This document shows positions 43,501 through 53,500 of a DNA stretch of 64,000 nt, in pieces (position 1 is the first letter of the stretch; each line of letters begins with the position of its first letter). The notes beneath the pieces were generated by a model. The model saw only the letters and a list, made by a program, of their open reading frames with translations. It did no database searches and was not told the DNA's origin. The stretch is from Prorocentrum cordatum (Eukaryota > Sar > Dinophyceae > Prorocentrales > Prorocentraceae): NCBI GenBank assembly GCA_963575745.1, contig CAUYUJ010015687.1:123372-187371 (forward strand). The letters are read 5' to 3'. The translations under genes and the position numbers were made by a program.

Positions 43501-45000
43501 TCAGAAAACCGTCAGCGCGTATCAAGATGACTCGAAACGGCCGATCCCGCCACAGTGCTTTTCGATAGTAATATTCACCCGATCGAGCTGAGATCAACAT
43601 GGCGAGCGGGAATAAGTTCGAATATCACGGGGGAAAAAAAAGAGCTCAAACGAATGGTTGAATTTCGAGAACCAAATTTTCAACCGACCAAAAGTCACCA
43701 AAAGTTCCGTCGAGATTTTTCGAGCCAACTAGCCTGTCAGTGCGTCCGAATTACTCTTAAGCTTCCAGCTGCTAGCTTAGGGAAGCTCTACGAGTCATTC
43801 CCGGAGAGCTCGCTGAGAGCTAGAGGGTTTAAGATTAGAAGCCGGACGGTGGTGGTGCCCGCCAGCAGCCCATCTTCGCCGCTCCAGAATCCCCGCAGCA
43901 GTTCGTTCGTCCCGGCAGCTGGTCCGGGAGAGCGTCCGGCAAGCTTCCACGCGTGCCTGCACGCGTGCAGGCACGCATGGAAGCGTGTCTGGCAGCGCTT
44001 CCGCAGCGCTCCAGGGAGGCCCCCAAGGCACTTAAGAAAAGATTTCCCGTTCCCGAGATTTCCCCGCGATTCCCGGAGAGCTCGCGGAGAGCTAAAGGGT
44101 TTACGATTAGAAGCCGGACGGTGGTGGTGCCCGCCAGCAGCCCATCTCCGCCGCTCCACGATCCTCGCAGCAGCGCGCCTGAGCCGGCAGCGTGTCCAGA
44201 AGAGCTTCCGGCAAGCTTCCACGCGAGCCTGCGCGCGCCCAGGCACGCATGGAAACGTTTCTGGCAGCGCTTCAGCAGCGCGGCAGGGAAGCTTCCGAAA
44301 GTGCCAGAAGAGCTCTCCGAGAGCATTGGAGGGCCCGCCAGAGAAGCCTTCTGGTACCTCGTAGAGCTCTTCGTTATCGATGAGCAAGAGGAATTCTGGC
44401 GCGGGGTGGAGCTAATACCTCGAAGAGCTCTTCGGCATCGATGAGCTAGAAGAATTCCGGCGCGGGGTGGAGCTAGTAACTCGTAGAGCTTCTCTTAGCA
44501 AGTTGTTGCTGGAAGCGTGAGATTTCCGGAGAGCTCTCTGAGAGCTCGAGGGTTTGAGAGTAGAAGCCAGACGGTGGTGGTGCCCGCCAGCAGCCCATCT
44601 TCGCCGGTCCAAAATCCCCGCAGCGAGCTGTAAAACGTCGCAGCGGGTCCGGGAGAGCGCAAGCTTCCACGCGCGCCTGCGCGCGTGCAGGCACGCGTGG
44701 ATGTCTTCCTGGCAGCGCTTCAGAAGCGCTGCGGGGGAACCCCCCAGAGCACCAGTAGCGCTTCAAGAGAGCGCCGGGCAGTCCGCCATGGCAGACTTCT
44801 GGTGCGTTTGCCCTTTCCTCTCCTACCAAGTTTCCCGGAGAGCTCTCTGAGGGCTAAAGGGTTTAAGATTAGAAGCCGGACGGTGGTGGTGCCCGCCAGG
44901 AGCTCTTTTCCGGCGGTCCACGTTCCCCGCAGCAGGTCGTAACTCGTAGAGCTTCCCTTAGCAAGTTTTTGCTGGAAGCTTAAGAGTAATTCCGGGAAGC
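40532..45000. repeat. Satellite island 2a: GC-rich units of about 270-312 bp
   Basis: Units at about 40,532-40,840 (same sense as island 1), then mostly reversed units at 41,070-41,340, 41,514-41,825, 41,826-42,131, 42,132-42,350, 42,600-42,890, 43,065-43,300, 43,799-44,074, 44,075-44,360, 44,527-44,830 and part of one at 44,836-44,940. Each has CCGGAGAGCTC.CTGAGAGCTA at one end and a central dyad ACGCGTGCCTGCACGCGTGC. Short CTCGTAGAGCT.../GAATTCCGGCGCGGGG modules separate them. The long frames (up to 297 codons) that run across units are repeat artefacts. Confidence 0.85.
43309..43344 (-). repeat. Hairpin repeat, reverse copy
   Basis: GCCGGCGGTAAACC...GGTTACCGCCGG, the minus-strand form of the LINE target hairpin. 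Confidence 0.85.
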
Positions 45001-46186
45001 TGGAGAGCTAGTTGGCAACAAAAATCTCGACGGACCTTTTGGTGACTTTTGGTCGGTTGAAAATTTTGTTCGCGAAATTTGACAATTCGTTTGAGCTCTA
45101 GTATTTTTTCCCATGATATTCGATCTTATTGCCGCTCGCCATCTTGATCTCAGCTCGATCGGGTAACTTTGAAGGCCAAAAAGCAGGCAGGCGGGAACGG
45201 CCGTTTCGAGTAATCTTGATACGCGCTGTCGGTAGTTTGTTCTCAACTCGAGCTGTAGGGCAGCTAGAGAGCTGGTCAGCACACCTATCGCATTCAGAAT
45301 TATCAGGCGCGTTCGTCGGTCGAATCCAGAGGTCTGAACTCGGTCTGCTAGCCGAGCTAGGTCCGCAAACTTATTCGTATTATTCGAGTCATCTTGACAG
45401 ACGCTCTCGGTTTTATGTACTTAACTCGAGCTGTAAGGCAGCTAGAGAGCCGGTAAGCACATCTATCGCATTCAGAATTATCAGGCGCGTTCGCCTGTTG
45501 AATCCAGAGGTCTGAACTCGGTCTGCTAGCCGAGCTAGGTCCGCAAACCTATTCGTATTATTCGAGTCGTCTTGACAGACGCTCTCGGTTTTCTGTACTT
45601 CACTCGAGCTGTAGGGCAGCTGCAGGGCTCATTGTCACAGACATCGATGAAGAATCATCAGTCGCGTTCGTCTATTGAACCGAGAGCTCTGAACTCGGCC
45701 TGCTGCCCGAGCTAGGTCCGCGAAACTATTCGTATTGTCCGAATCATCTTGAAAAGTGCTTTGAATTTTCTGCACTCAACTCGTGCTGTGGGAGGGCTGC
45801 AGTGCTGCGGTTCACAGATATCGATTTGCACACATCAGGCGCGTCTGTTGGTCGATTCCAGAGCTCGGAACTCGGTCTGCTGCTCGAACTAGGTCCGCGA
45901 AGCTATTCTATTATTCGAGTCGATACTGTCGGTTTTCTGCACTTAACTCGGGCTGTAGGGGATCTGCAGGGCTCGGAATTACACGAGTGGATTCACAGAC
46001 ATGAGACGCGCCCGCCTGTCGCATTGAGAGGTCTGAACTCGGTTCGATACTCGAGCTGGATTGCGAAACTGTTTGTTTTTTGGTTAGAGTCATCTTGAGA
46101 GGTCTGAAATCGCTTGGGCTGAAAACTAGTCGTTCTTTGGAGTTTTTTTCCACACTATATACTGTTAGGAAGCTCTACGAGTCCCC

Positions 46187-46220
46187 CGGCGGTAAGAAAG
46201 GTTGACGGTTTACCGCCGGC
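46187..46220 (+). repeat. Hairpin repeat, intact copy
   Basis: CCGGCGGTAAGAAAGGTTGA then CGGTTTACCGCCGG, an unoccupied LINE target. Confidence 0.9.
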
Positions 46221-47637
46221 GCCCAGTGCTCGCAGGCTCCCAGGCAGAGGTGTCGTGATAGGTTCCACAGAGCCCGCGCGTCGTAAAAGACGCCCTCGCA
46301 GGCGTCTGCGAGGTTTCCAGCGCCCCACGCTTCGTTCCAGGCGGCCTGGCAGAGGTCGCCGTGCGGCGCTTTGGAGCGCTCTGCGCTTCGCACCTTGCCT
46401 CGCTATCCGGGTTTGACTCGTAGAGCTTCCCTAAGCTAGTTGCTGGAAGCTTAAGAGTAATTCCGGCGCGCTGGAGAGCTAGTTGGCAAGAAAAATCTCG
46501 ACGGAACTTTTGGTGACTTTTGCTCGATTGAAAATTTTCTTCTCGAAATTTGACCATTCGTTAGAGCTCTAGTATTTTTTTCCCGTGATATTCGATCTCA
46601 TTCTCGCTCGCCATCCTGATCTCAGCTCGATCGGGTAACTTTGAAGGCCAAAAAGCACTCTGGCGGGATCGGCCGTTTCAAGTCATCTTGATATGCGCTG
46701 ACGGTTTTATGAACATAACTCGAGCTCTAGCGCAGCTACAGAGCGGGTAAGCACAGCTAGTGCATGCAGAATGAACAGGCGCGTTCGCCTGTTGAACCCA
46801 GAGGTCTGAACTCGGTTTGTGAGCCGAGCTAGGTCCGCAAACCTGTTCGGCCGTTTCGAGTCATCTTGATATGCGCTGACGGTTTTACGAACATAATTCG
46901 AGCTCTAGGGCAGCTACAGAGCTGGTGAGCACAGCTAATGCATGCAGAATGATCAGACGCGTTCGCCTGTTGAACCCAGAGGTCTGAACTCGGCCTGTGA
47001 GCCGAGCTAGGTCTGCAAACCTGTTTGTATTATTCGAGTCATCTTGACAGAAACTCTCGGTTTTCTGTACTTAACTCGAGCTGTAAGACAGCTAGAGAGC
47101 TGATATTTGCAGAAACTGCTTCAGAATCGTCAGTTGCGTTTGTCTGTCGAATCCAGAGCTCTGAACTCGATCTTCTGCTCGATCTAGAATCACGAAATTA
47201 TTCGTATTGGTCGAGTCATCTTGAGAAGTGCTCTCGGTTTTTACTGAACTTGCGCTGAGAGGGGGCTACGGTGCTGGTTGTCATATGAATCGATTTAAAG
47301 AGATTATGCGCGTCCGCCTGTCGAATCCAGAGCTCGGAACTCGGTCTGCTGCCCAAGCTAGGTTCGCGAAACTATTCGTATTGTTATCCTGAGAGATGCT
47401 GTCGGTGTTCTGCACTTAACTCGGGCTGTAGGGGGGCTGCAGGGCTGGTAATCACACGAGTCGATTCGCAGACATCAGACGCGTCCGCCTGTCGCATTGA
47501 GAGGTCTGAACTCGGTTTGATCAGACGCGTCCGCTTGTCGCATTCAGAGGTCAAAAATTTTTCACTATGAGTCAGAATGTTGGTAGGTGCTGTCGGTTTT
47601 CTCAACTTAAGTCGAGCTTAGAAGCTCTACGAGTTCC

Positions 47638-47672
47638 CCGGCGGTAACCAAGGTTGACGGTTTATCGCCGGC
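47638..47672 (+). repeat. Hairpin repeat, intact copy
   Basis: CCGGCGGTAACCAAGGTTGA then CGGTTTATCGCCGG, an unoccupied LINE target with one stem mismatch. Confidence 0.9.
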
Positions 47673-49017
47673 GCCCAGTTGGACGCTTACACAGTGGAGC
47701 GCTTCGCGCTCCGCGCCTGGCTTCGCTATCCGGGTTTTGGACGCTTTCAAGTAACTCGTAGAGCTTCCCTTAGCAAGTTATTGCTGGAAGCTTTAGAGTA
47801 ATTCCGGAGCGCTGGAGAGCTAGTTGGCAAGAACAATCTCGACGGAACTTTTGGTAACTTTTGCTCGGTTGCAAATTTGGTTCTCGAAATTCAACCTTTC
47901 GTTTGAGCTGTAGTATTTTTTCCCGTGATAATGGATCTTATTCCCGCTCGTTATCTTGATCTCAGCTCGATCGGGTAGCTTTTACTGCCAAAAAGCACTG
48001 TGGCGGGAACGATCGTTTCGAGTCATCTTGATACGCGTTGTCGGTATTTTGTGCTTAACTCGAGCTGTAGACCAGCAACAGAGCTGGTTAGCACACCTAT
48101 CGCACTCAGAATCATTAACCGCGTTCGCCTGTTGAATCTAGAGGTCTGCTAGCCGAGCTAGGTCTGCAAACCTATTGGTATTATTTCGGTAATCTTGATA
48201 GACGCCCTCGATTCTCTGTACTTAACTCGAGCTACAGGACAACTACAGAGCTGGTACGCACATCTATCGCATTTAGAATCATTGATCGCATTCGCTTGTC
48301 AGGTCTAGAGGTCCGAACTCGGTCTGCTAGCCGAGCTAGGTCCGAAAACCTATTGGTATTATTTGGGTCATCTTGATAGACGCCCTCGGCTCTCTGTACT
48401 TAACTCGAGCTAGAGGACAGCTACAGAGCTGGTAAGCACGCCTATCGCATCCAGAATGATTAGGCGCGTTCGCCTGTTGAATCTAGACGTCTGAACTCGT
48501 TCTGCTAGCCGAGCTAGGTCCGCAAACATATTCGTATCATTTTGGTCATCCTCGTAGACGCCCTCGGTTTTCTGTACTTAACTCGAGCTCAAGTGCAGCT
48601 ACAGAGCTCATAGTCACAGAAATCGATTGGAAATCATCAGGCGCGTTCGTGCGTCGACTCGAGAGCTCTGGCCTCGGCCTGCTGCCTGAGCTAGGTCCGC
48701 AACACTATTCGTATTGTTCGAGTTATTCTAAGAAGTGCCCTCGGTATTTCGCACTTAACTCGTACTGGGGAGGGCTATAGTACTGCTGGTCACGGAAATC
48801 GATTCTGGGACATACGACGCGTCTGTCTGTCGAAGCCAGAGCTCGGAACTCGGTCTGCTGCTCGAACTAGGTCCGCGAAACTATTGTACTATTGGAGTTG
48901 TTCGTTTTTTTTGTTAGTGTCATCTTTAGAGATCTGAAATCGCTTGGGCTGAAAAACTAGTCGTTCTTTGGGTTTTTTTTTTCCAAATCCCTACGAGTCA
49001 GGAAGCTCTACTTTCTC

Positions 49018-49053
49018 GGCTCAAGTCCCCCGGCTCAAGTCCCCCGGCTCAAG
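49018..49053 (+). repeat. Three GGCTCAAG repeats at the LINE-1 5' end
   Basis: GGCTCAAG at 49,018-49,025, 49,032-49,039 and 49,046-49,053, in 14-bp units GGCTCAAGTCCCCC. GGCTCAAG is the 3' end of the dinoflagellate spliced leader. Confidence 0.7.
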
Positions 49054-49147
49054 TTCACGGAGCCGCTGACTTTGTCCTGCCTGGGCTACCTCCGCCAAGG
49101 CCAGCGGTAGTGATCAGCAGAGCCTGAGGAGCATATCGTAATTCTTC

Positions 49148-50551
49148 GTGCAAGTATTTGGGACCACGTCGTACGACACACCCGAGTCGAGACAAGCTTT
49201 GTTGGAAGCAATTGGATTGGGGCGTTGGAACGAAACAGTTGCTCAGTGGCATCAGAATACAAGTCAAGATCTTGACTGCCCACTGACACCTCGAGAGGAC
49301 CGTGTGGATCATTTCGACTACTTGGATCAATTTGAACCTTGGGACGCCGCTGATTTAAGATCCTTGGAGCGTGCATCAGGGAAACGACAGCGTGAAGACG
49401 ACAAATCATTTCTAAACAAGTGGGGTATTCCATCACAGATTTCAGAAGCAATAATGTTGGGTGCATCCTCTTCGGTTGATGCAAATATGAACGCTGCTGT
49501 GGACACAAATAAAGAAAACAAGAGACCGAGGAATGGAGGTGATATTCAAAAACAACGTGAGGAGATGATGAAAATTGCCACCACTGGGTTTGAGCGGTTC
49601 GTCATGGACCATTTCTCCAAAGCAGAGGATAGTAAGGAGGAGATTTTACAGACCATTCAGAACACGAACAATCATATCAAAGCCGTGGAGAGTACATTGC
49701 AGAAGCACGATGACAGAGCTAATAAGATGGAGGAGAGGATGAATAAATTTGAAGAGGCCCTGCGTCAAGTACATAATGGAAGTGGTGCTGGATCAGATGT
49801 TTCTCGTACTACGGCTGGTGGAGGTATTGGAGGCGGCGGGCCGCCTGGCTTATCTCCCAGCTCGCGTTTCCAGGATTTCAGACCGACATACATTGAGTTG
49901 AAGGGGTGGGTGACGAATTGGTCAGATCATGGCGCGCGGGCGGAGCAACTCCTAACGTGGAGTGATTGCCAAAAACTTATCGACAATTGCTTGGAGCGAT
50001 GCAATCAACTCGAGAAGGATGCAGTAGATCGTGAAACAACTGAGCGTATCAATTCGGGCAGGTATATGTTTGGCAGTGTCAAGATCAGTTTCAAACCCAA
50101 TACGAGTAGGGACCTGCTCTGGACGATTAAAAAGAAGTGGGATGCAATCATTAAGAATACTGTTGATGGGCACAATGGTCTGCCCTTACCTGCAGTCTTG
50201 ACTGAGGGCCTTGCGATTCAGTTCCCAGGATCAAATTTACGTGTCCAAATCGAGTGCGCACCTTGGAAAAGGGATCACGTTAAAGCTGTGGCGAGGTTTT
50301 GCGGAGCGTTCAGAACGATGACGCAACAGCACGCCCAGATCGAAGTGAGAGGAGAAATTGGACCACCGCGATCGTTGATATGGACCGTCGCCAAGGGTGC
50401 TTTGCGTCCCATCAATATTGCCACATTCACTTCAGCTCGTAATACTTGGGAGGTGCACGAGCCGCAGTGGCAGCAGGTTGTCAGCGCATTTCCTGCGGTG
50501 GCGGCTGTCACTAAGCAGATGTTAGAGAGTGAGGTCAACAGACGCCAATGA
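49148..50551 (+). CDS. LINE-1 ORF1: coiled-coil nucleic-acid chaperone-like protein
   Basis: Frame of about 467 codons, open from 49,142 to TGA at 50,549-50,551. The first in-frame ATG is only at 49,454, so either translation starts there (about 365 codons) or the 5' part is reached some other way. The order is: an acidic/polar N-terminal part; a basic NKENKRPRNGGD stretch; a long heptad-like region (HIKAVESTLQKHDDRANKME) likely to form a coiled coil; a Gly-rich linker (GGGIGGGGPPGLSP); and a C-terminal alpha/beta domain (SGRYMFGSVKISFKPNTSRD). This layout is that of LINE ORF1 RNA-binding proteins. ORF2 follows in the same frame after the TGA. Confidence 0.8.
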   Translation: MQVFGTTSYDTPESRQALLEAIGLGRWNETVAQWHQNTSQDLDCPLTPREDRVDHFDYLDQFEPWDAADLRSLERASGKRQREDDKSFLNKWGIPSQISEAIMLGASSSVDANMNAAVDTNKENKRPRNGGDIQKQREEMMKIATTGFERFVMDHFSKAEDSKEEILQTIQNTNNHIKAVESTLQKHDDRANKMEERMNKFEEALRQVHNGSGAGSDVSRTTAGGGIGGGGPPGLSPSSRFQDFRPTYIELKGWVTNWSDHGARAEQLLTWSDCQKLIDNCLERCNQLEKDAVDRETTERINSGRYMFGSVKISFKPNTSRDLLWTIKKKWDAIIKNTVDGHNGLPLPAVLTEGLAIQFPGSNLRVQIECAPWKRDHVKAVARFCGAFRTMTQQHAQIEVRGEIGPPRSLIWTVAKGALRPINIATFTSARNTWEVHEPQWQQVVSAFPAVAAVTKQMLESEVNRRQ

Positions 50552-53500
50552 CAAAAACGATATTGGAGCAAGGGACTTCGTATCGGAACATGGAATGTAG
50601 GTAATTCGGGTGTTTCCAACTCACGTGGGACCGAGGTTCTAACATCTCTGAGGAAGATAGGAGCCTCTTCAATTTTCGGTTTGCAAGAGTGTGAGTTCTT
50701 TGACTCAGCTGAATTAGATAGACTCGGTTGGCATTTTAAACCTTCCAGGGATAGACGTGCAGGCTTGTTGTATGCCCATGGGTGGGCCCAACTCCTGCGC
50801 GAATGTGTCACAGACTGCGATAGATTTGTCTTGGGTGTGTTTGGAACGGAGGCGTCTCAGGTGATCATATGTTCGGCTTATTTTCCACATCATGATCGTG
50901 ATCAGTGTGATCTTGAATCGGCGGAAATGCTGGGGGAGTTGGAGGGTCAGATCCGTCTCTTGAAGCAGAAATATCGTCAGGCCAGCTTTTGTTTGCTTGC
51001 GGATGCCAATGTTGAGTTGCCACCACTTGTTCAGCTTGAGGTTGCAGGTCAGGGTTATGCTGCCACTGGGACAGGTACGAAATCATGGAGGAGGACGGGA
51101 TCTGAGGGGAAGGCGGAGAGGGAGAGGAAGGATAGGAGGCAGATATTGACGGATAACTTGCTGACCTTTATGCAGACTTGGGGTTTGTTAGCTGCCAACA
51201 CCTTCGACCGTCGTCGCCCGACCTGGGAGCCCTGGGGACAAGAGCGAAATCGTTCTCGGACTAGATCGATGAGGAGAGTCTTAGACTATGTGATGGTTCC
51301 GATGGGGTGGGAGGTGCAGGAGTGTAAGATCGATTTCAAGTATCGCAGCGGAGGAACTCATAATCGTAGTAGACTTGCTGATCATGCTCTAGTTATGTGC
51401 ACAGTACGACAGCCCAGTCCTGGCAGGACTGATTGGACAGTCGAGCGTGTGCATAGGGAACCTTCTTTGGTGGGATGGCGGGCTCAGACGTATGCGGACG
51501 AGATGATAGGGAGGGAAAGGGTTGACCTCGAGTTTTGCGGTGCCGTGTTTGCTGGATGTGGTTCCCCTCCAGCTGCGTCGACACGACCACAGGACGTGAC
51601 AGAGACCGCTCCTGTCATTTTGAAAGCATTTACGCAGGAGGATGTGGATTACTCCACGGCCTCAGCTGCCCGGCCTCCAGCGCCTACTCGCCCGCCCGAG
51701 CTCACACGTCTCGAAGAGCGGATTCGGTCCCTTCAGAATGGTCCAGAGAAAAAGAGACTCAGAGCAGCTGCCAATGTTTGGAGGAGACAGTATCGGCGTC
51801 ATCTTCTTGAATGGGCTGTACCCCCGACTCGTCGTAAGATTCGACATCGTATCAAACATGTGGTGGTTGATGGATGGGAGACGGAGGATAGATATATCTT
51901 GAAGGAGAAGTTGGAGGAGCATGTTGAGGGGAAGGTGACATCACAGCGTAGGAGGGAGGAGAACAGCAACTTGATGGAGGAAATCAGGAGGAAGGCGGAG
52001 GAGGAGATCAAGGGTGGCCAGATCATTCGAAGTATTACGATGTCGATATGTTGTGCAGCGAGGGCTCGTCTTCGAACGCGACGGGCAACAGGACCGGATC
52101 GCGTGCCTTGTGAAATGCTCAAGCTTCTCCCATGGTGCACAGTTCGGCACATCCAACAGATCTTCGACTCTCTTTTGAGGCTGGCTGTCCAGTACCCTGT
52201 TCGATGGAGGGACATTCTCATTGCATACATGCCTAAACTAAAGGGGATCACGAACTTGGCGGATGCTCGACTCTTGTGCTTACAGAATAGCATAACTCGC
52301 TGGTTCTCGGCGTGCGTAGTTATCCTGGTTGAGCAGCATGTGGAAGAGTCTAAGCTATTTCATCCTCTGGGCCTCTATGGGTTCCGTCAGGGTCACAGCA
52401 CATCCCATATCACGAGTAGCCTTACTAACATGTGTATGCACGGGGACAAGTGGGGGAAGCGTGAGTGTCTGTACGTTGCGGACATGGACATATACCAGGC
52501 CTTTGACAACTGCACGATACAGAACGTTCATAAGGGTCTTGAGCATGCACGTGTCCCTGCGTATTTACAGCACGCGTTTCTGGATCCGTTATCGCACAGC
52601 ACGGGCTGCCTCTACTATGACGGGTTGGAGATTGATAACATCCAGTGGGACACCTGTATTAGGACTGGAGGCCCAGAAGGGCCCTTGGGCTTTAACCTCA
52701 TTATTGCTGCCATGTGGGGTGACGTTATTCATAATTGGGACGTTCAGGGCATGGGGTATGCGGTAGATTTCGGTACGGAGCATCGGTCGGTGGTGAATCA
52801 TTTTATCTGGGCAGATAACGTGTACCTCGTCAGTCGTAGCCGTGAGGAGCTTACTCGTATGGTAAGAGACTTGACACTTCCACTTTACAACTTCTCGATG
52901 CGATGGAAACCCACATCGCTGAAGTACATGGTGTGCGGAGCTCCTGCTGTCTTGGATGAGGACGGGAATATCCCGCGTTCGATGGATCTTAAAATACCGA
53001 TCTTCTCAGATGCATGTGACGGGAGGAATGCAGTGCAGCAGATTGATGAGTTATGTTACCGTCGAGTTGTTTCTATGGACGTACTGGGCACGCAGCTGCA
53101 TAGTGAATATAACTGTTCTGTACATCGTGATGTTTCTTTTCGCCTAGACTGTGCTCGTCGCGCATTTTACTCTCAGGCAGGGTATTTCAGGTCGCACTGT
53201 ATTCCTCTCAAGGATAAGCTGCGGAGATACCAGGACAGAGTCCAGAGCCTGGCTCTGTATGGTATGGAGACCACCACTGCAGATTCTTATACTCTCTCGT
53301 TTCTCCATTCCTTCGAAGGGAAATGCCTGAAGATGATGATCTCTTCTCGAAAAGGCCCGACGGAAACGGAGCAAGCTTATCAGCAGAGGAGATATCATGT
53401 CGCACGGGAACGTTTCTTGAAGGCTGGGTACTCCTCTCTTGTCCAGCGTTATCTGATATTGCACTGGAATTTCGCAAAAGACATTGCAAGTTTCGCAAAT

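Larger units (their letters stand above)
45001..49017. repeat. Satellite island 2b: 178-bp tandem family in higher-order repeats
   Basis: Starts at 45,269, 45,447 and 45,625 show a 178-bp period. Typical blocks are GAGGTCTGAACTCGGTCTGC, GCCGAGCTAGGTCCGC and TATTCGAGTCATCTTGA. Each run of monomers is preceded by an AT-rich leader (GTATTTTTTCCCGTGATATT, then CTCGCCATCTTGATCTCAGC) and closed by the CCGGCGG hairpin at 46.19 and 47.64 kb. A GC-rich insert at 46,217-46,420 resembles 59,100-59,520. No gene is present. Confidence 0.85.

Noticed and set aside
45269-48900. CRISPR-like array of regularly spaced repeats
   Set aside because: Repeats are contiguous 178-bp monomers with no spacers, in a eukaryotic genome; this is satellite DNA.
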